Below are positions 27,688 to 36,262 of a stretch of DNA of 54,315 bases, in pieces. A program made the translations under genes and the position numbers. Under the pieces are notes generated by a model. That model was not told the DNA's origin. It searched no databases and saw nothing but the letters and a program-made list of their open reading frames with translations. How positions within the stretch are numbered: position 1 is the stretch's first letter; each line of letters opens with the position of its first letter. Origin of the DNA: an uncultured Ruminococcus sp. (GTDB taxonomy: Bacteria > Bacillota > Clostridia > Oscillospirales > Acutalibacteraceae); NCBI GenBank assembly GCA_902761345.1, contig CACWKD010000002.1, positions 1-54,315 on the forward strand. The letters run 5' to 3'.

Positions 27688-27851
27688 AACCTCACACTCC
27701 AATCATATGTTGTTAGTTTATAGTTCAAAGTTTGCGTTGTTATAGTTTCTTGTTATTTCAACCTTGAACTGACCATTAATTCCTAACTCAGACCGTGCAA
27801 AAAGAGGTGTTTTTACAAAATATTAATACTATTTTTACCTGAATTAATAAA

Positions 27852-27934
27852 ACTCCCTCAGTAAGCTACGCTGACAGCTCCCTCAGCGAGGGAGCCTTTT
27901 TGCCGCCCTCTTTGAGGGCGGTGACGGAGGGAGT
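27852..27934. repeat. Palindromic MITE-like intergenic repeat
   Basis: ACTCCCTC (27852-27859) and GAGGGAGT (27927-27934) are inverted ends. Inside are hairpins GCTCCCTC/GAGGGAGC (27877-27895, with a T-run) and GCCGCCCTC/GAGGGCGGT. Such dispersed elements are common in Ruminococcaceae. The rest of 27703-28021 is low-complexity intergenic DNA. Confidence 0.65.
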
Positions 27935-28021
27935 AACATTAATCTTAATGTATTATTAGTTTTTGCACAGTCTAAATTCCTAACTCCTAATTCCCACCCT
28001 CACTCCTCATTCAAATAAAAG

Positions 28022-28864
28022 TTACATATCATTCAGCGTTCTGCAAATATCCCCGTCAATGATAATAGTTTGGTCTTCGATTTCCTGCGGTACGCCGATT
28101 TCCTTAAAGTTCAGGCAGGCATAAACTGCGTTCGGATTGTCCATTGTCATATTCCAGAACGGGAACTTGATTATACCGGGCGTGTTGTACCCTACTCCAA
28201 GCTCCAAGAACAATATGTGCGTACCTTTGTACTTGTTCAGGAAGTTCTTATAGCGGCGTGCGGCGATATGCCAACCCTCGTCCTCTACAAAAGTATCGTC
28301 CGAACGCAGGTTCATACTCATAGGCTTACCGCAGACGGGGCATTTCGGGATAAGCTCTGTCGGGATCTTCATATTTTTCTGGAGCTTTACCATATCAAGC
28401 ACCTGTGTTTCATTGTCATAAGTTTTATTGTGACAAGGCTCGCTGCACTGTAACAAACCGTAGTCCCCCTGAGTATAGAACAGCCTCTCTTTGTCAAACC
28501 CTGTCGCTTGAAACCTATGGTCAACATTTGTGGTGATAACAAAATAATTCTTATCCTTTACAAGCTCAAACAGCTTTTTATATGTGCCGTTGTCGAGGTC
28601 TGTATAGCGGTTGCAGTAAATAAATCTTGACCAGTATGCCCACATCTCTTCGTCTGTATCAAAGGGATAAAAACCGCCCGTGTACATATCGTGGAAGCCG
28701 TACTTTTCTTCAAAATCTCCGAATAGCTTTTCAAACCTCTCGCCCGAGTATGTATATCCCGCAGCTGTGGAAAGTCCTGCGCCTGCTCCGATAACAATAG
28801 CGTCGGCGGTGTCTATTTCTTTTTTAAGTCGTTCGATTTCGGCAGTATAATTGTTTTGTTTCAT
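28022..28864 (-). CDS. SirTM-like sirtuin (Sir2 family)
   Basis: A 280-aa Sir2-fold protein using NAD+. GAGAGLS (26-32) and TTNVDHRFQ (111-119) with His116 are the NAD pocket and catalytic histidine; four zinc cysteines are Cys140, Cys144, Cys175 and Cys178. The TNVDHRFQ variant is typical of class M sirtuins (SirTM), which act as protein ADP-ribosyltransferases rather than deacetylases. In known operons SirTM sits with a macrodomain, GcvH-L and a lipoate ligase, none of which is here; instead the DUF1848 gene is 15 nt upstream. Substrate unknown. Confidence 0.8.
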   Translation of the reverse strand: MKQNNYTAEIERLKKEIDTADAIVIGAGAGLSTAAGYTYSGERFEKLFGDFEEKYGFHDMYTGGFYPFDTDEEMWAYWSRFIYCNRYTDLDNGTYKKLFELVKDKNYFVITTNVDHRFQATGFDKERLFYTQGDYGLLQCSEPCHNKTYDNETQVLDMVKLQKNMKIPTELIPKCPVCGKPMSMNLRSDDTFVEDEGWHIAARRYKNFLNKYKGTHILFLELGVGYNTPGIIKFPFWNMTMDNPNAVYACLNFKEIGVPQEIEDQTIIIDGDICRTLNDM

Positions 28865-28879
28865 AGATATGATCTCCTT

Positions 28880-29806
28880 TTAAAATAACGTAAGCTGACG
28901 GTCTATATAGCTTTCTTGTTTTGCCTGATGTACAGTTTCTCCTTTTTGCAGGTCACCCACAAGTAAGGGCGATTTTGGATCGTGCAGCGCAGAATTGTTC
29001 TTTACGTTTTCTTTGTTGTAATTTGCATAGCAATATTTACAAAAGTGTCGGCAGGTATCGTAAGCGCCGATATCTGTACCGAGAACACACGTACAATTAT
29101 CTCTTTGTGTTTTTTTGTTCGGGGTAATCAGCCTGCTGCCTATCGCCTTTTCAAGCGTTTCTTTTGTCATACAGCCGCCGCAGTCGATACCGTATTCGGC
29201 AAGCTCTTTGCCCTCTGCGCAGGCTTTTACAGTAATGCCGTACCTTTTACCTATTTCATAAAACGCTTTTCCGATCGCAATACGCTCGCTGTGTGTAACC
29301 TCTCGTGAGTTCGGAAAATTTCTCCTGACCTTTTCATATAGGTCGATAAAGCTTATTACGCATACGTCCGTGTAACCCGAAAGCGTTTTGCACATCAGTT
29401 CAAAATCCTCTATATGTTTGTTTAGCGTATATGTTTCATTAATTAGTATAGGGTCGTACCGCCAGTTTACACAGTTGCTGCCTACTGCCTTTGAAAGAGA
29501 AATAAAGCTTTGCATAACTTTTTCTTTCGGCGGAACATTTGGCTCGATTTCCTTACCGTACGGAGTAATAGTAACAAACCAGAACTGATGATAATCTCTG
29601 AGTTTATCGAGGTGTTTAAGCATAGGTTCGGGATTTTTTGTACAGAAAGCAAGACAGTCCACAACGTCGGGGTCAAGCTCGTATCGAGTTACATATTCGG
29701 GACGGTACGGATTTCTTACCAACACATAACCTGCCTGTATTCTGTTAATAAGCCATTGGGAGTAAAATGCAGGAATATCCGTTCTCATTCCCGTATTGAT
29801 TATCAT
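28880..29806 (-). CDS. DUF1848 family protein with C-terminal CxxxCxxC motif
   Basis: A 308-aa protein; the start VINTGMRTDIPAFYS, NPYRPEYVTRYELDPD and TKNPEPML match DUF1848. Near the C-terminus is CRHFCKYCYAN (252-262), a CxxxCxxC cluster of radical-SAM style, here in the C-terminal rather than the usual N-terminal location, with more cysteines at CGGC and CTC. It is probably a metal or [4Fe-4S] enzyme of the spore photoproduct lyase-like branch. It is likely co-transcribed with the sirtuin. Confidence 0.8.
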   Translation of the reverse strand: MIINTGMRTDIPAFYSQWLINRIQAGYVLVRNPYRPEYVTRYELDPDVVDCLAFCTKNPEPMLKHLDKLRDYHQFWFVTITPYGKEIEPNVPPKEKVMQSFISLSKAVGSNCVNWRYDPILINETYTLNKHIEDFELMCKTLSGYTDVCVISFIDLYEKVRRNFPNSREVTHSERIAIGKAFYEIGKRYGITVKACAEGKELAEYGIDCGGCMTKETLEKAIGSRLITPNKKTQRDNCTCVLGTDIGAYDTCRHFCKYCYANYNKENVKNNSALHDPKSPLLVGDLQKGETVHQAKQESYIDRQLTLF

Positions 29807-30009
29807 ACTCTCACCCCGTTTCTAATAATCTGTTGTATATATTTTAGCAAATAAGAAAGCTTTTGAACAGTACGAACCATTTTGTAAGTGTTACAAATTT
29901 CTGTCGTTATTTTTGTATAATTATATAGCAGGATAGCAGGATATAAGTGGTTGTAAAATTCTGATTTGCGTGATATAATCATAATAGCTTGAAAAGTAAC
30001 GGTGATAAT

Positions 30010-30339
30010 ATGGTAAAGAAAAACGATTTGCCCGAATGCCCCGTAGCAACTACGGTACAGCTTATCGGGAACAAGTGGAAACTGCTGATAATCCGAAATT
30101 TGCAAATGCGTCCGTGGCGATTTAACGAGCTATATAAAAACCTTGAGGGTATTAGTCAAAAGGTGCTTACAGAAAGTTTGAGAAGTATGGAAGCGGACGG
30201 GATAATAATTCGTACCGTTTATGACGAAGTACCGCCGAAAGTTGAGTATTCGCTCAGCGAACTCGGAGAAAGTATGCGTCCTATACTAAAAGCCATGGAA
30301 GTTTGGGGAGAGGAATATAAAAGCGGAAAGTTATTATAA
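30010..30339 (+). CDS. HxlR-family transcriptional regulator
   Basis: A 109-aa winged-helix protein: ECPVATTVQLIGNKWKLLII, then FNELYKNLEGISQKVLTE and the wing VPPKVEYSLSELG. The N-terminal Cys (position 9) is the conserved, often redox-sensing cysteine of HxlR proteins. ATG 30010 follows CGGTGAT; a TTG 21 nt upstream is possible. It is divergent from DUF1848-SirTM, so it may control that pair through the 200-bp shared region, which is inference. Confidence 0.85.
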   Translation: MVKKNDLPECPVATTVQLIGNKWKLLIIRNLQMRPWRFNELYKNLEGISQKVLTESLRSMEADGIIIRTVYDEVPPKVEYSLSELGESMRPILKAMEVWGEEYKSGKLL

Positions 30340-30411
30340 TTAAGGGATATACATTGTTGAATTCTACTTAAAAGTATGATATAACTATAGCTATAAAAAG
30401 GAGATCGTATT

Positions 30412-31260
30412 ATGACTAAGAAAGAAATACATATCAGATTATCTTCGTTATTGTTAAGCTTGTTTATAGCTTGTCTTGCAATTACTAATGCGTCGGCTGT
30501 ACAGGCGGATCTGATACAAAGATCATATGAAAAGTATAACGCAGGAGATACAGTGAAAGCTGAAATCGTGTTCAACAATATAACAATAAACGGCAGTGAA
30601 GCACAGATAGGGGCTTTTAATTATGATTTGAATTTTGATAAGGACAGCCTTGAATATATCTCCACTCAAAGTAATATTACACATCAGTTCAACCTTGTAA
30701 ATGCGAAAAATAAGGATACAGGCAGTATCTATATAGGGTATGTATATGACCCCGAAAGTATAGAAAAGACAGAGCCGCACTATTACGCACTTTTCCGAAT
30801 AAAGAAAAGCATTGATACGCTTGATATTGTCGGAAAATGCAAATCGCTTACTGCCGTAAGTCTTGACGGAAAAGATAAGAAAAACCTTTTAACTCCAAAT
30901 TCGGTTACAGATGATTATTCATCTTTGGCTTTTTCGGTTGTAACAGAAGAACACATATTGACGCCTGATGTACCGCTTACTCCCGACAAGCCTGTAAATC
31001 CCGAAAATCCGTTAACTCCCGATAAACCGACTGTTACCTATAAAATAGGCGATGTAGATGACGACGGCAAAATCTCGGCAAAGGACAGTATGCTTGTACA
31101 GCGTTATGTTATAAATTTGAAAAAACTCGATGACAAACAACTGAAAGCCGCCGATGTAAACGAAGATAATAAAATCTCTAATAAAGACGCCATTGACATT
31201 CTAAGATACAGCATTAATTTATCAAAAAACAAAAACATAGGTCTTACCGTGGAATATTAA
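30412..31260 (+). CDS. Dockerin-containing secreted protein with cohesin-like domain
   Basis: A 282-aa secreted protein. A signal peptide (about 1-29, ASA cleavage) leads to a beta-rich domain (about 33-175, SYEKYNAGDTVKAEIVFNN, FNYDLNFDKDSLEYIS) that looks like a cohesin or carbohydrate-binding fold. A proline-rich linker (TPDVPLTPDKP repeats) and a type-I dockerin follow with two calcium loops, DVDDDGKISAKD and DVNEDNKISNKD. Such modules attach to scaffoldins in cellulosome or amylosome assemblies of Ruminococcus. No scaffoldin is in this window. A terminator follows. Confidence 0.8.
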   Translation: MTKKEIHIRLSSLLLSLFIACLAITNASAVQADLIQRSYEKYNAGDTVKAEIVFNNITINGSEAQIGAFNYDLNFDKDSLEYISTQSNITHQFNLVNAKNKDTGSIYIGYVYDPESIEKTEPHYYALFRIKKSIDTLDIVGKCKSLTAVSLDGKDKKNLLTPNSVTDDYSSLAFSVVTEEHILTPDVPLTPDKPVNPENPLTPDKPTVTYKIGDVDDDGKISAKDSMLVQRYVINLKKLDDKQLKAADVNEDNKISNKDAIDILRYSINLSKNKNIGLTVEY

Positions 31261-31271
31261 ACATTTTAAGA

Positions 31272-31312
31272 CAGCACTAAGTGATTGTTACAGTCGCTTG
31301 GTGCTGATTTTT
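31272..31312 (+). terminator. Terminator of dockerin gene
   Basis: CAGCAC (31272-31277) pairs with GTGCTG (31301-31306), extended by AAG-GA/TC-CTT pairing, followed by TTTTT. Confidence 0.75.
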
Positions 31313-31424
31313 AAGTGTCATACGATTTCCCTCTACTAATTGAAAAAATGGCAACCGCAATCCCACCGGCTTTAGACGGTGGGTTAAGGTTGCATAAAGC
31401 GTAGCTTTATGATATAATAATCGT

Positions 31425-31832
31425 ATGAGTACAAAGTGGAATTCTAAAAACAGACATAAATATTTGCTGCAATATCACATAATCTTTGTATGCAAATACA
31501 GAAAAAAGTTGCTTGTATCAAAAGAGATTTCAGATGCGATTAAGCAATTATCATTTGAGATATGTCAGAAACATAACATAAGCATAAAGTATATGGAAAC
31601 CGATAAAGATCATATACACTATATGATAGAAACAGAACCAACGATGTCAATAAGCAAGGCTGTCAATCTGATGAAGAGCTATACAACATATCATATATGG
31701 AAAATATATCAGCCTTTCTTATCCAAGCATTTTTGGAAAGAACATACATTTTGGACAGATGGATATTTTGCTTGCAGTGTTGGTAATGTGTCAGAGGAAA
31801 TGCTCAAAAACTATATTGAGAACCAAGGTTAA
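31425..31832 (+). CDS. tnpA: IS200/IS605 transposase TnpA (HUH Y1)
   Basis: A 135-aa single-strand transposase. The HUH motif is His63-Ile-His65 (DHIHYMIE) and the nucleophile is Tyr130 in KNYIENQ; both ends of the active site are present, and the length equals that of IS608/ISDra2 TnpA. It excises and inserts a single-stranded circle of the element. The ATG at 31425 has a weak ribosome site, as is common for these transposases. Confidence 0.92.
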   Translation: MSTKWNSKNRHKYLLQYHIIFVCKYRKKLLVSKEISDAIKQLSFEICQKHNISIKYMETDKDHIHYMIETEPTMSISKAVNLMKSYTTYHIWKIYQPFLSKHFWKEHTFWTDGYFACSVGNVSEEMLKNYIENQG

Positions 31833-31846
31833 GGTGGTGACAGCGA

Positions 31847-32950
31847 ATGTTAAAAGCATACAAGTATAGGTTATACCCAAATAAAGAACAAAGATTACAA
31901 ATTGCCAAGACATTTGGCTGTTGCCGCTTTGTATATAATCAAACATTAGCCTATCGGAAAGATATTTATGAGCAGGGAAAGAAATCGTTAAGCAAAACCG
32001 ACTGTAATAATTACTGCAACAGGGAGCTGAAAGCACAGTACGAATGGCTGAAAGAGGTGGATAAATTTGCACTTACTAATGCCATTTACAATATGGATAG
32101 TGCCTATCAAAAGTTCTTTAGAGAACACGCAGGCTATCCGAAATTCAAAAGTAAGCACGAAAATCATAAATCCTATACTACCAATTATACAAACGGAAAT
32201 ATAGAAGTTAATTTTGAGAATAATAAAGCGAAACTGCCAAAATTAAAATGGGTGAAGGCAAAGATTCACAGACGATTTGACGGTGATATAAAATCAGCAA
32301 CGATTTCACAAACACCAAGTGGAAAATATTATATTTCATTTCTTGTGGAAACAATACATCAATCATTACCGTCTGTCAATAAAACAATAGGATTGGATTT
32401 AGGCATTAAGGAGTTCTGCATTACTTCTGACGGAGATAAGTACGAAAATCCAAAAACATTACGGAAATATGAAAAACTGCTGATAAAACTACAGCGTCAG
32501 TTGGCACATAAGAAAAAAGGTAGCAATAATTATCATAAAGTAAGGACAAAAATCGCAAAATGCCATGAGAAAATAGCCAATATCAGAAAAGATTATCTGC
32601 ATAGAATTTCTCTGAAAATCGTCAGCGAAAACCAAGTGATAGTGACAGAGAATCTGAAAGTACAGAACATGATGAAGAATCATCATTTGGCGAAATCCGT
32701 TGCTGATGTTTCGTGGTATGAGTTTACAAGACAGCTTGCATATAAAGCAAAGTGGAACGGTCGTATTTATCAAAAAACAGATACTTTCTTTCCAAGCAGT
32801 CAGTTATGCTCATATTGTGGCTATCTTAATCCCGAAACAAAGGATCTGTCTGTTCGGGAGTGGGTATGTCCAAGCTGTAAAACAATACATGACCGAGATG
32901 TTAATGCGGCAAAAAATATTCTTTCGGAAGGATTAAGGCTTTTAGCTTGA
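31847..32950 (+). CDS. tnpB: TnpB RNA-guided nuclease of IS200/IS605
   Basis: A 367-aa TnpB, ancestor-type relative of Cas12. The RuvC-like triad is intact: Asp184 in GLDLGIKEF, Glu268 in [10 protein letters not shown] and Asp351 in DRDVNAAKN; the zinc finger uses Cys321, Cys324, Cys341 and Cys344. TnpB proteins cut DNA guided by an omega RNA from the element's right end. It starts 14 nt after tnpA with a GTGGTGA upstream. All catalytic residues present implies a working nuclease. Confidence 0.92.
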   Translation: MLKAYKYRLYPNKEQRLQIAKTFGCCRFVYNQTLAYRKDIYEQGKKSLSKTDCNNYCNRELKAQYEWLKEVDKFALTNAIYNMDSAYQKFFREHAGYPKFKSKHENHKSYTTNYTNGNIEVNFENNKAKLPKLKWVKAKIHRRFDGDIKSATISQTPSGKYYISFLVETIHQSLPSVNKTIGLDLGIKEFCITSDGDKYENPKTLRKYEKLLIKLQRQLAHKKKGSNNYHKVRTKIAKCHEKIANIRKDYLHRISLKIVSENQVIVTENLKVQNMMKNHHLAKSVADVSWYEFTRQLAYKAKWNGRIYQKTDTFFPSSQLCSYCGYLNPETKDLSVREWVCPSCKTIHDRDVNAAKNILSEGLRLLA

Positions 32951-33058
32951 TAAATAACGAGTAGGGACGGTTCAGCCCGAATTTACGCCTGTGGAGTTAG
33001 TAGGTTACGAGGACAATGAAGCAGGAAGCCCATTGGCTTTAGACAATGGGTAGTTCAC
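32880..33058 (+). ncRNA. Candidate omega RNA at the IS right end
   Basis: In IS200/IS605 elements the guide RNA overlaps the 3' end of tnpB and the right end; its guide extends into flanking DNA after TTCAC (33058). The stem with GCTTTAGA loop at 33029-33050 is the conserved terminal part. The 5' limit given here is a guess. Confidence 0.45.
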
Positions 33059-33084
33059 CAGAAAAAGTGTTAAAAAGATATACA

Positions 33085-33126
33085 TAAAAAAACACAGTCG
33101 TTTATAACAAGCGGCTGTGTTTTTCT
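33085..33126. terminator. Bidirectional terminator
   Basis: AACACAG (33091-33097) pairs with CTGTGTT (33115-33121), flanked by A-runs on the left and T-runs on the right. It closes the Nudix operon and blocks the IS. Confidence 0.8.
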
Positions 33127-33179
33127 GCGGGTGAGTTTTCCTCATTAATTTACAATAATGTCTAAAACATTTTCAAATA

Positions 33180-33992
33180 TCATTTTCGCTGATACAGTTT
33201 TGCAGGACGGTGACCTGCGCCTTCGGTATATTCATCTGTTTCCTTTACAAGACCCGATATTTTGCGGCGGAAGTTTGCAGACAGTACAGATATATTCATT
33301 ACGGTTTCCTGTACGTTTTGCAGTTCTGTAAGAGTGAACTTCTCGGGCAGAAAATCAAAGATCATCTCAAAATCCTTAGCACGGTTTCGCATAGCGGTTA
33401 ATGCACGGGCTATTATTGCCGCATGGTCAAAGGCAATAAAGCCGTTGTCTTCTATGATAAATGACGTCATTCCGAAACGGCTTTTTTCCTCTCTTAGTAC
33501 CGCTCTCAGGCAAATATCGTTATGCTGCAAAGTAAGCATATACATTCCGTTTTCGTTCAGTTCAAAACTTACGTCAAACCACTGTGCGTCGGCAGCGTCA
33601 TCGCCTGCTCTCTGGGTTTTCTGCGAACTTGAGATTATGGATACAAAGGCGTTGGAAATTATCCAGCCACGAGGATCTCTGCCCGGCTCGCTGAACATTC
33701 CGACAGACATCAGCGATGTTGGAATAACAGATGTTTCCTCCTCTATTTCACGCAGAGCACATTGCTCGATAGTTTCACCCGGTGCAAGAAATCCTCCGGG
33801 CAAAGCCCATTGATCTTTATACGGATATTGTCCTCGCTTTATCAGCAGGAGAGAAAGATTGTTTTTAGGCTCTTTACGAAAACTCTCGGGTTCTTCGGAG
33901 CGTATTGTAAAAACAACAATGTCCGCTGTAACCGATGGTCTTTCATAATCATTTAAATTATAGTTATTCAGATAGTCAAATTCCGAGTTCAT
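33180..33992 (-). CDS. Nudix hydrolase with C-terminal winged helix (NrtR-like)
   Basis: A 270-aa protein: Nudix domain (about 20-160) with the box from Gly67 through Glu73, Arg81, Glu82, Glu85 and Glu86; the usual late Gly is Ser88. A winged-helix-like domain follows (about 195-262, LPEKFTLTELQNVQETV), the layout of NrtR repressors that bind ADP-ribose or related NAD intermediates and control NAD genes. The changed box residue may lower catalysis and leave sensing. It has its own promoter (34051-34079) and AAAGGAAG ribosome site. Confidence 0.8.
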   Translation of the reverse strand: MNSEFDYLNNYNLNDYERPSVTADIVVFTIRSEEPESFRKEPKNNLSLLLIKRGQYPYKDQWALPGGFLAPGETIEQCALREIEEETSVIPTSLMSVGMFSEPGRDPRGWIISNAFVSIISSSQKTQRAGDDAADAQWFDVSFELNENGMYMLTLQHNDICLRAVLREEKSRFGMTSFIIEDNGFIAFDHAAIIARALTAMRNRAKDFEMIFDFLPEKFTLTELQNVQETVMNISVLSANFRRKISGLVKETDEYTEGAGHRPAKLYQRK

Positions 33993-34050
33993 AATTTTTT
34001 CTTCCTTTAAATCAAATTTGATAAGCAGTTAATTGATATGTTACGAAATC

Positions 34051-34079
34051 ATTCTATCACACTTTTTTTGATTATACAA
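34051..34079 (-). promoter_or_regulatory. Promoter of Nudix-HTH gene, with palindrome downstream
   Basis: On the minus strand TTGTAT (34074-34079), a 17-nt spacer and TAGAAT (34051-34056), overlapping the end of the upstream gene. A perfect 12-bp palindrome ATCAAATTTGAT (34011-34022) lies in the leader and could be an operator. Confidence 0.5.
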
Positions 34080-35007
34080 CCAGATTTCCGCATTTTTGAC
34101 AAACACCGATCTCCGCTTTTGTTCCCGAGTTAAACTCCAGAAAATCCTGTTCCATTCCGTCGCTGAATATTACACCGTTTTCCGGCATATACGATGTTAT
34201 ACTTAGCTTTTCCCTTTCCTTTATCTTACCGAAAACTATTTGTGTACCGGTAGAATTGCTTGGATAAGGTTCACGCACGGAATAATACAAGCAGCGTGAA
34301 TCGCATTTAAAATTACTCTCCGTTTCAAGTCTGCTGTTTCCTTTGTAATAGCGGTTGATACCCTCTGCGCCTGCAAGAATACTTTTAAGCCACCCTGTCG
34401 CTCCAAGTCCCGTTGAAACGATGATACCGCTGGAACTCTGGGTTTCTTTCAGGTTACCGATACTCAGTTCATATCTTGCCGAAACGTGTGTTTTTTGTCC
34501 GATAAAAATGTCGCCCACTCCTATTAAAGACTGACCGTCGTTGAGCTTTGCTTGCGCAAAAGTTACACTCTTTACTTGTCGAATATTGTTTACGGTTTCA
34601 GGGATAATTTTTGAAACATCGTCCGCTCTGAACGGCAGCAGTACGCCGTCCCAGCGATCGGGATCGGGATTAATTCCGATAAGCTTCTGTTTATTTAAGT
34701 ATTTCAGCGTATTAACAACAAGTCCGTCCCTGCCGACAACGATAACAAGATCATTTTCGCCGAAGATAAAGTTAGGAATAAAATCTCTGTCAATCACCTG
34801 AAGTCTGCCGTATGTTTCTGCAAAATCTACTGTCTTTTTGACTGCCGCTCTGTAAAGTTTATCTTCGAGAATATAGTCGTCAAAGCTGCCGCCGTGGCTT
34901 TCAACATAGAATTTTGCCTGCCCTGCCGTATTATAGCGTGTTATCAGATTTTCAAGCCTTGTTTTCTGTGTGATAAGTATGATTTTCTGTTCAGTCAGTC
35001 TGTTCAT
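34072..35007 (-). CDS. Divergent NAD-kinase-like protein
   Basis: A 311-aa protein with the ATP-NAD kinase fold: LVIVVGRDGLVVNTLKYL is the GGDGT-type loop, but reads Gly92-Arg-Asp94-Gly-Leu, and IIVSTGLGATGWLKS matches the second NAD-binding region (TGSTAY-type). The catalytic Asp is kept; the loop Gly and Thr are lost. It may be a weak or retargeted NAD kinase, or a sensor. The start ATG 35007 uses AGAGGTAA that overlaps the stop of the SPFH gene, so the two are tightly coupled. Confidence 0.7.
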   Translation of the reverse strand: MNRLTEQKIILITQKTRLENLITRYNTAGQAKFYVESHGGSFDDYILEDKLYRAAVKKTVDFAETYGRLQVIDRDFIPNFIFGENDLVIVVGRDGLVVNTLKYLNKQKLIGINPDPDRWDGVLLPFRADDVSKIIPETVNNIRQVKSVTFAQAKLNDGQSLIGVGDIFIGQKTHVSARYELSIGNLKETQSSSGIIVSTGLGATGWLKSILAGAEGINRYYKGNSRLETESNFKCDSRCLYYSVREPYPSNSTGTQIVFGKIKEREKLSITSYMPENGVIFSDGMEQDFLEFNSGTKAEIGVCQKCGNLVV

Positions 35008-35011
35008 AAGA

Positions 35012-36076
35012 TTACCTCTTTGTCAAACTCTCCAGCAGATCCGGAGTAATGTTGAGAGTACCGATATTTGCACCGCTTGCAGCAAGTTTCTCAAATGCAC
35101 CTGCTATCATTTTTTCCGGCTCCATATTGAGCGTTGCAAGTGCAATAAGAACCTCGGCGCTGAGTTTGTTATAAGCCTCCATAATTCCACTCAGTCGATA
35201 AGCTTCTGCGTCGGCGTCTTTCTTTGCGTTTTCCAGTCGAAGTTCGGCAAGCTCTTTACGCTTTCGTTCAAGCTCTATTTCAGCGTCAATTCTGACTTGC
35301 TCGGTTGCGATCTCTGCGTCAATAATGATCCTCTTACGCTCTGCCTCGGCGTTTACCTCGATCTTTTTGAGTTCGTTCTCTTTTTCCATAAGCATACGCT
35401 TAGTGGCTATCTCTGTTTCTTTGATCTGTTTTTTCTTCTCTTCAACCGAGATTTCTGTATTCAGCTCATTTTCCTTAACTTTTCTTTCCTGATCAATAGA
35501 TGCGTTGCGGCGTTCATACAAAGCGTCGTCGCTTTCTTTGAGAATAGCCTCACGGGTCTTTGCCTCCAAAGCACGGTGTGTTTCGTTTCCTGCCGAAATA
35601 TTCAGTATAGAAAATCCCGTGACCTGTACGCCTAAAGCATTTAGCTCGTTTACTTCGCCGAACTCCTCTAATATCTCGCCTGCAAGCTTATGGTTAGATT
35701 GTACCGCTGTTTTGAGGTCGATCATTTCTATGCGTCTTTTTACCATTACATCAGCGATATTGATGATCCTTTTCGTGAGCTTTTTCAGAGGGTCGTCATA
35801 GTAGCCTTTTGTTCTAAGGTTAATGGTAAAGTTCATCAGATTAGCTATACGATCGCAATCTACGATACGATAAGCTAACTGTCCCTGAACGGTTACACTC
35901 TGAAAATCGGCAGTCTTTACTTGATAGATAAAGTCTGCGTCCATAGCGGAAACAGGTATCACCGCCGCAGCCGTACTTTTATGGAAGAAGTAAAACGACA
36001 GACCTGTACCGCTTTCGATAAGCTTTCCTTTGCGGTAATGAAGTACATATTCATTGGGTAAGAATTTAATATACAT
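35012..36076 (-). CDS. SPFH/Band 7 domain protein
   Basis: A 354-aa protein with a short hydrophobic N-terminal part (FLPNEYVLHY, then AAAVIPVSAMDADFIYQV), an SPFH domain to about residue 170 and a long Glu/Lys/Ala-rich coiled coil (about 185-300, repeats of EIATEQVRIDAEIELERK). Such proteins form membrane-linked ring or cage assemblies. No true transmembrane helix is obvious, so attachment may be peripheral. GGAGG precedes ATG 36076. It heads the SPFH - NAD-kinase-like - Nudix-HTH unit. Confidence 0.8.
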   Translation of the reverse strand: MYIKFLPNEYVLHYRKGKLIESGTGLSFYFFHKSTAAAVIPVSAMDADFIYQVKTADFQSVTVQGQLAYRIVDCDRIANLMNFTINLRTKGYYDDPLKKLTKRIINIADVMVKRRIEMIDLKTAVQSNHKLAGEILEEFGEVNELNALGVQVTGFSILNISAGNETHRALEAKTREAILKESDDALYERRNASIDQERKVKENELNTEISVEEKKKQIKETEIATKRMLMEKENELKKIEVNAEAERKRIIIDAEIATEQVRIDAEIELERKRKELAELRLENAKKDADAEAYRLSGIMEAYNKLSAEVLIALATLNMEPEKMIAGAFEKLAASGANIGTLNITPDLLESLTKR

Positions 36077-36148
36077 AAAATTGCCTCCTCGTTAAACAAT
36101 TGATTTCAGAACAGTAAACTTAATAGATTAAAAAGTTTTGTTCTTTAT

Positions 36149-36183
36149 ATTATGATAATATCATAATAATAATAAGTTGTCAA
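36149..36183 (-). promoter_or_regulatory. Promoter and palindromic operator of SPFH operon
   Basis: On the minus strand TTGACA (36178-36183), a 17-nt spacer and TATTAT (36155-36160). A perfect inverted repeat ATTATGAT-AAT-ATCATAAT (36149-36167) covers the -10 box, the place for a repressor such as the Nudix-HTH protein. Confidence 0.65.
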
Positions 36184-36220
36184 TAGGATTTTGCAAATTT
36201 TTTAAAATTTTTTTCTGATA

Positions 36221-36258
36221 AAAAAACACTAAGCAAATCTTCTCTGCTTAGTGTTTTT
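36221..36258. terminator. Bidirectional terminator
   Basis: AACACTAAGCA (36225-36235) pairs perfectly with TGCTTAGTGTT (36245-36255) with A- and T-runs on the two sides. It ends the minus-strand operon carrying the dockerin remnant. Confidence 0.85.
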
Positions 36259-36262
36259 GATT

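Larger units (their letters stand above)
31351..33058 (+). mobile_element. Complete IS200/IS605-family insertion sequence
   Basis: The left end has nested stems: GCAACC (31351-31356)/GGTTGC (31388-31393) and CCCACCG (31362-31368)/CGGTGGG (31377-31383) with loop GCTTTAGA. The right end has CCCATTG (33029-33035)/CAATGGG (33044-33050), the same loop, and ends TAGTTCAC. tnpA and tnpB lie between, in the same direction. No target duplication is expected for this family. Both genes are intact, so the element may be active. The right-end remnant at 1-99 belongs to a related element. Confidence 0.9.

Noticed and set aside
30523..30780. Antisense ORF in the dockerin gene
   Set aside because: No ribosome site, and it lies wholly within a clear coding gene.
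33180..36183. Calling the NAD-related operon an anti-phage defence system
   Set aside because: There is no effector such as a nuclease, TIR or pore domain, and no defence-island context; the name would go beyond the evidence.
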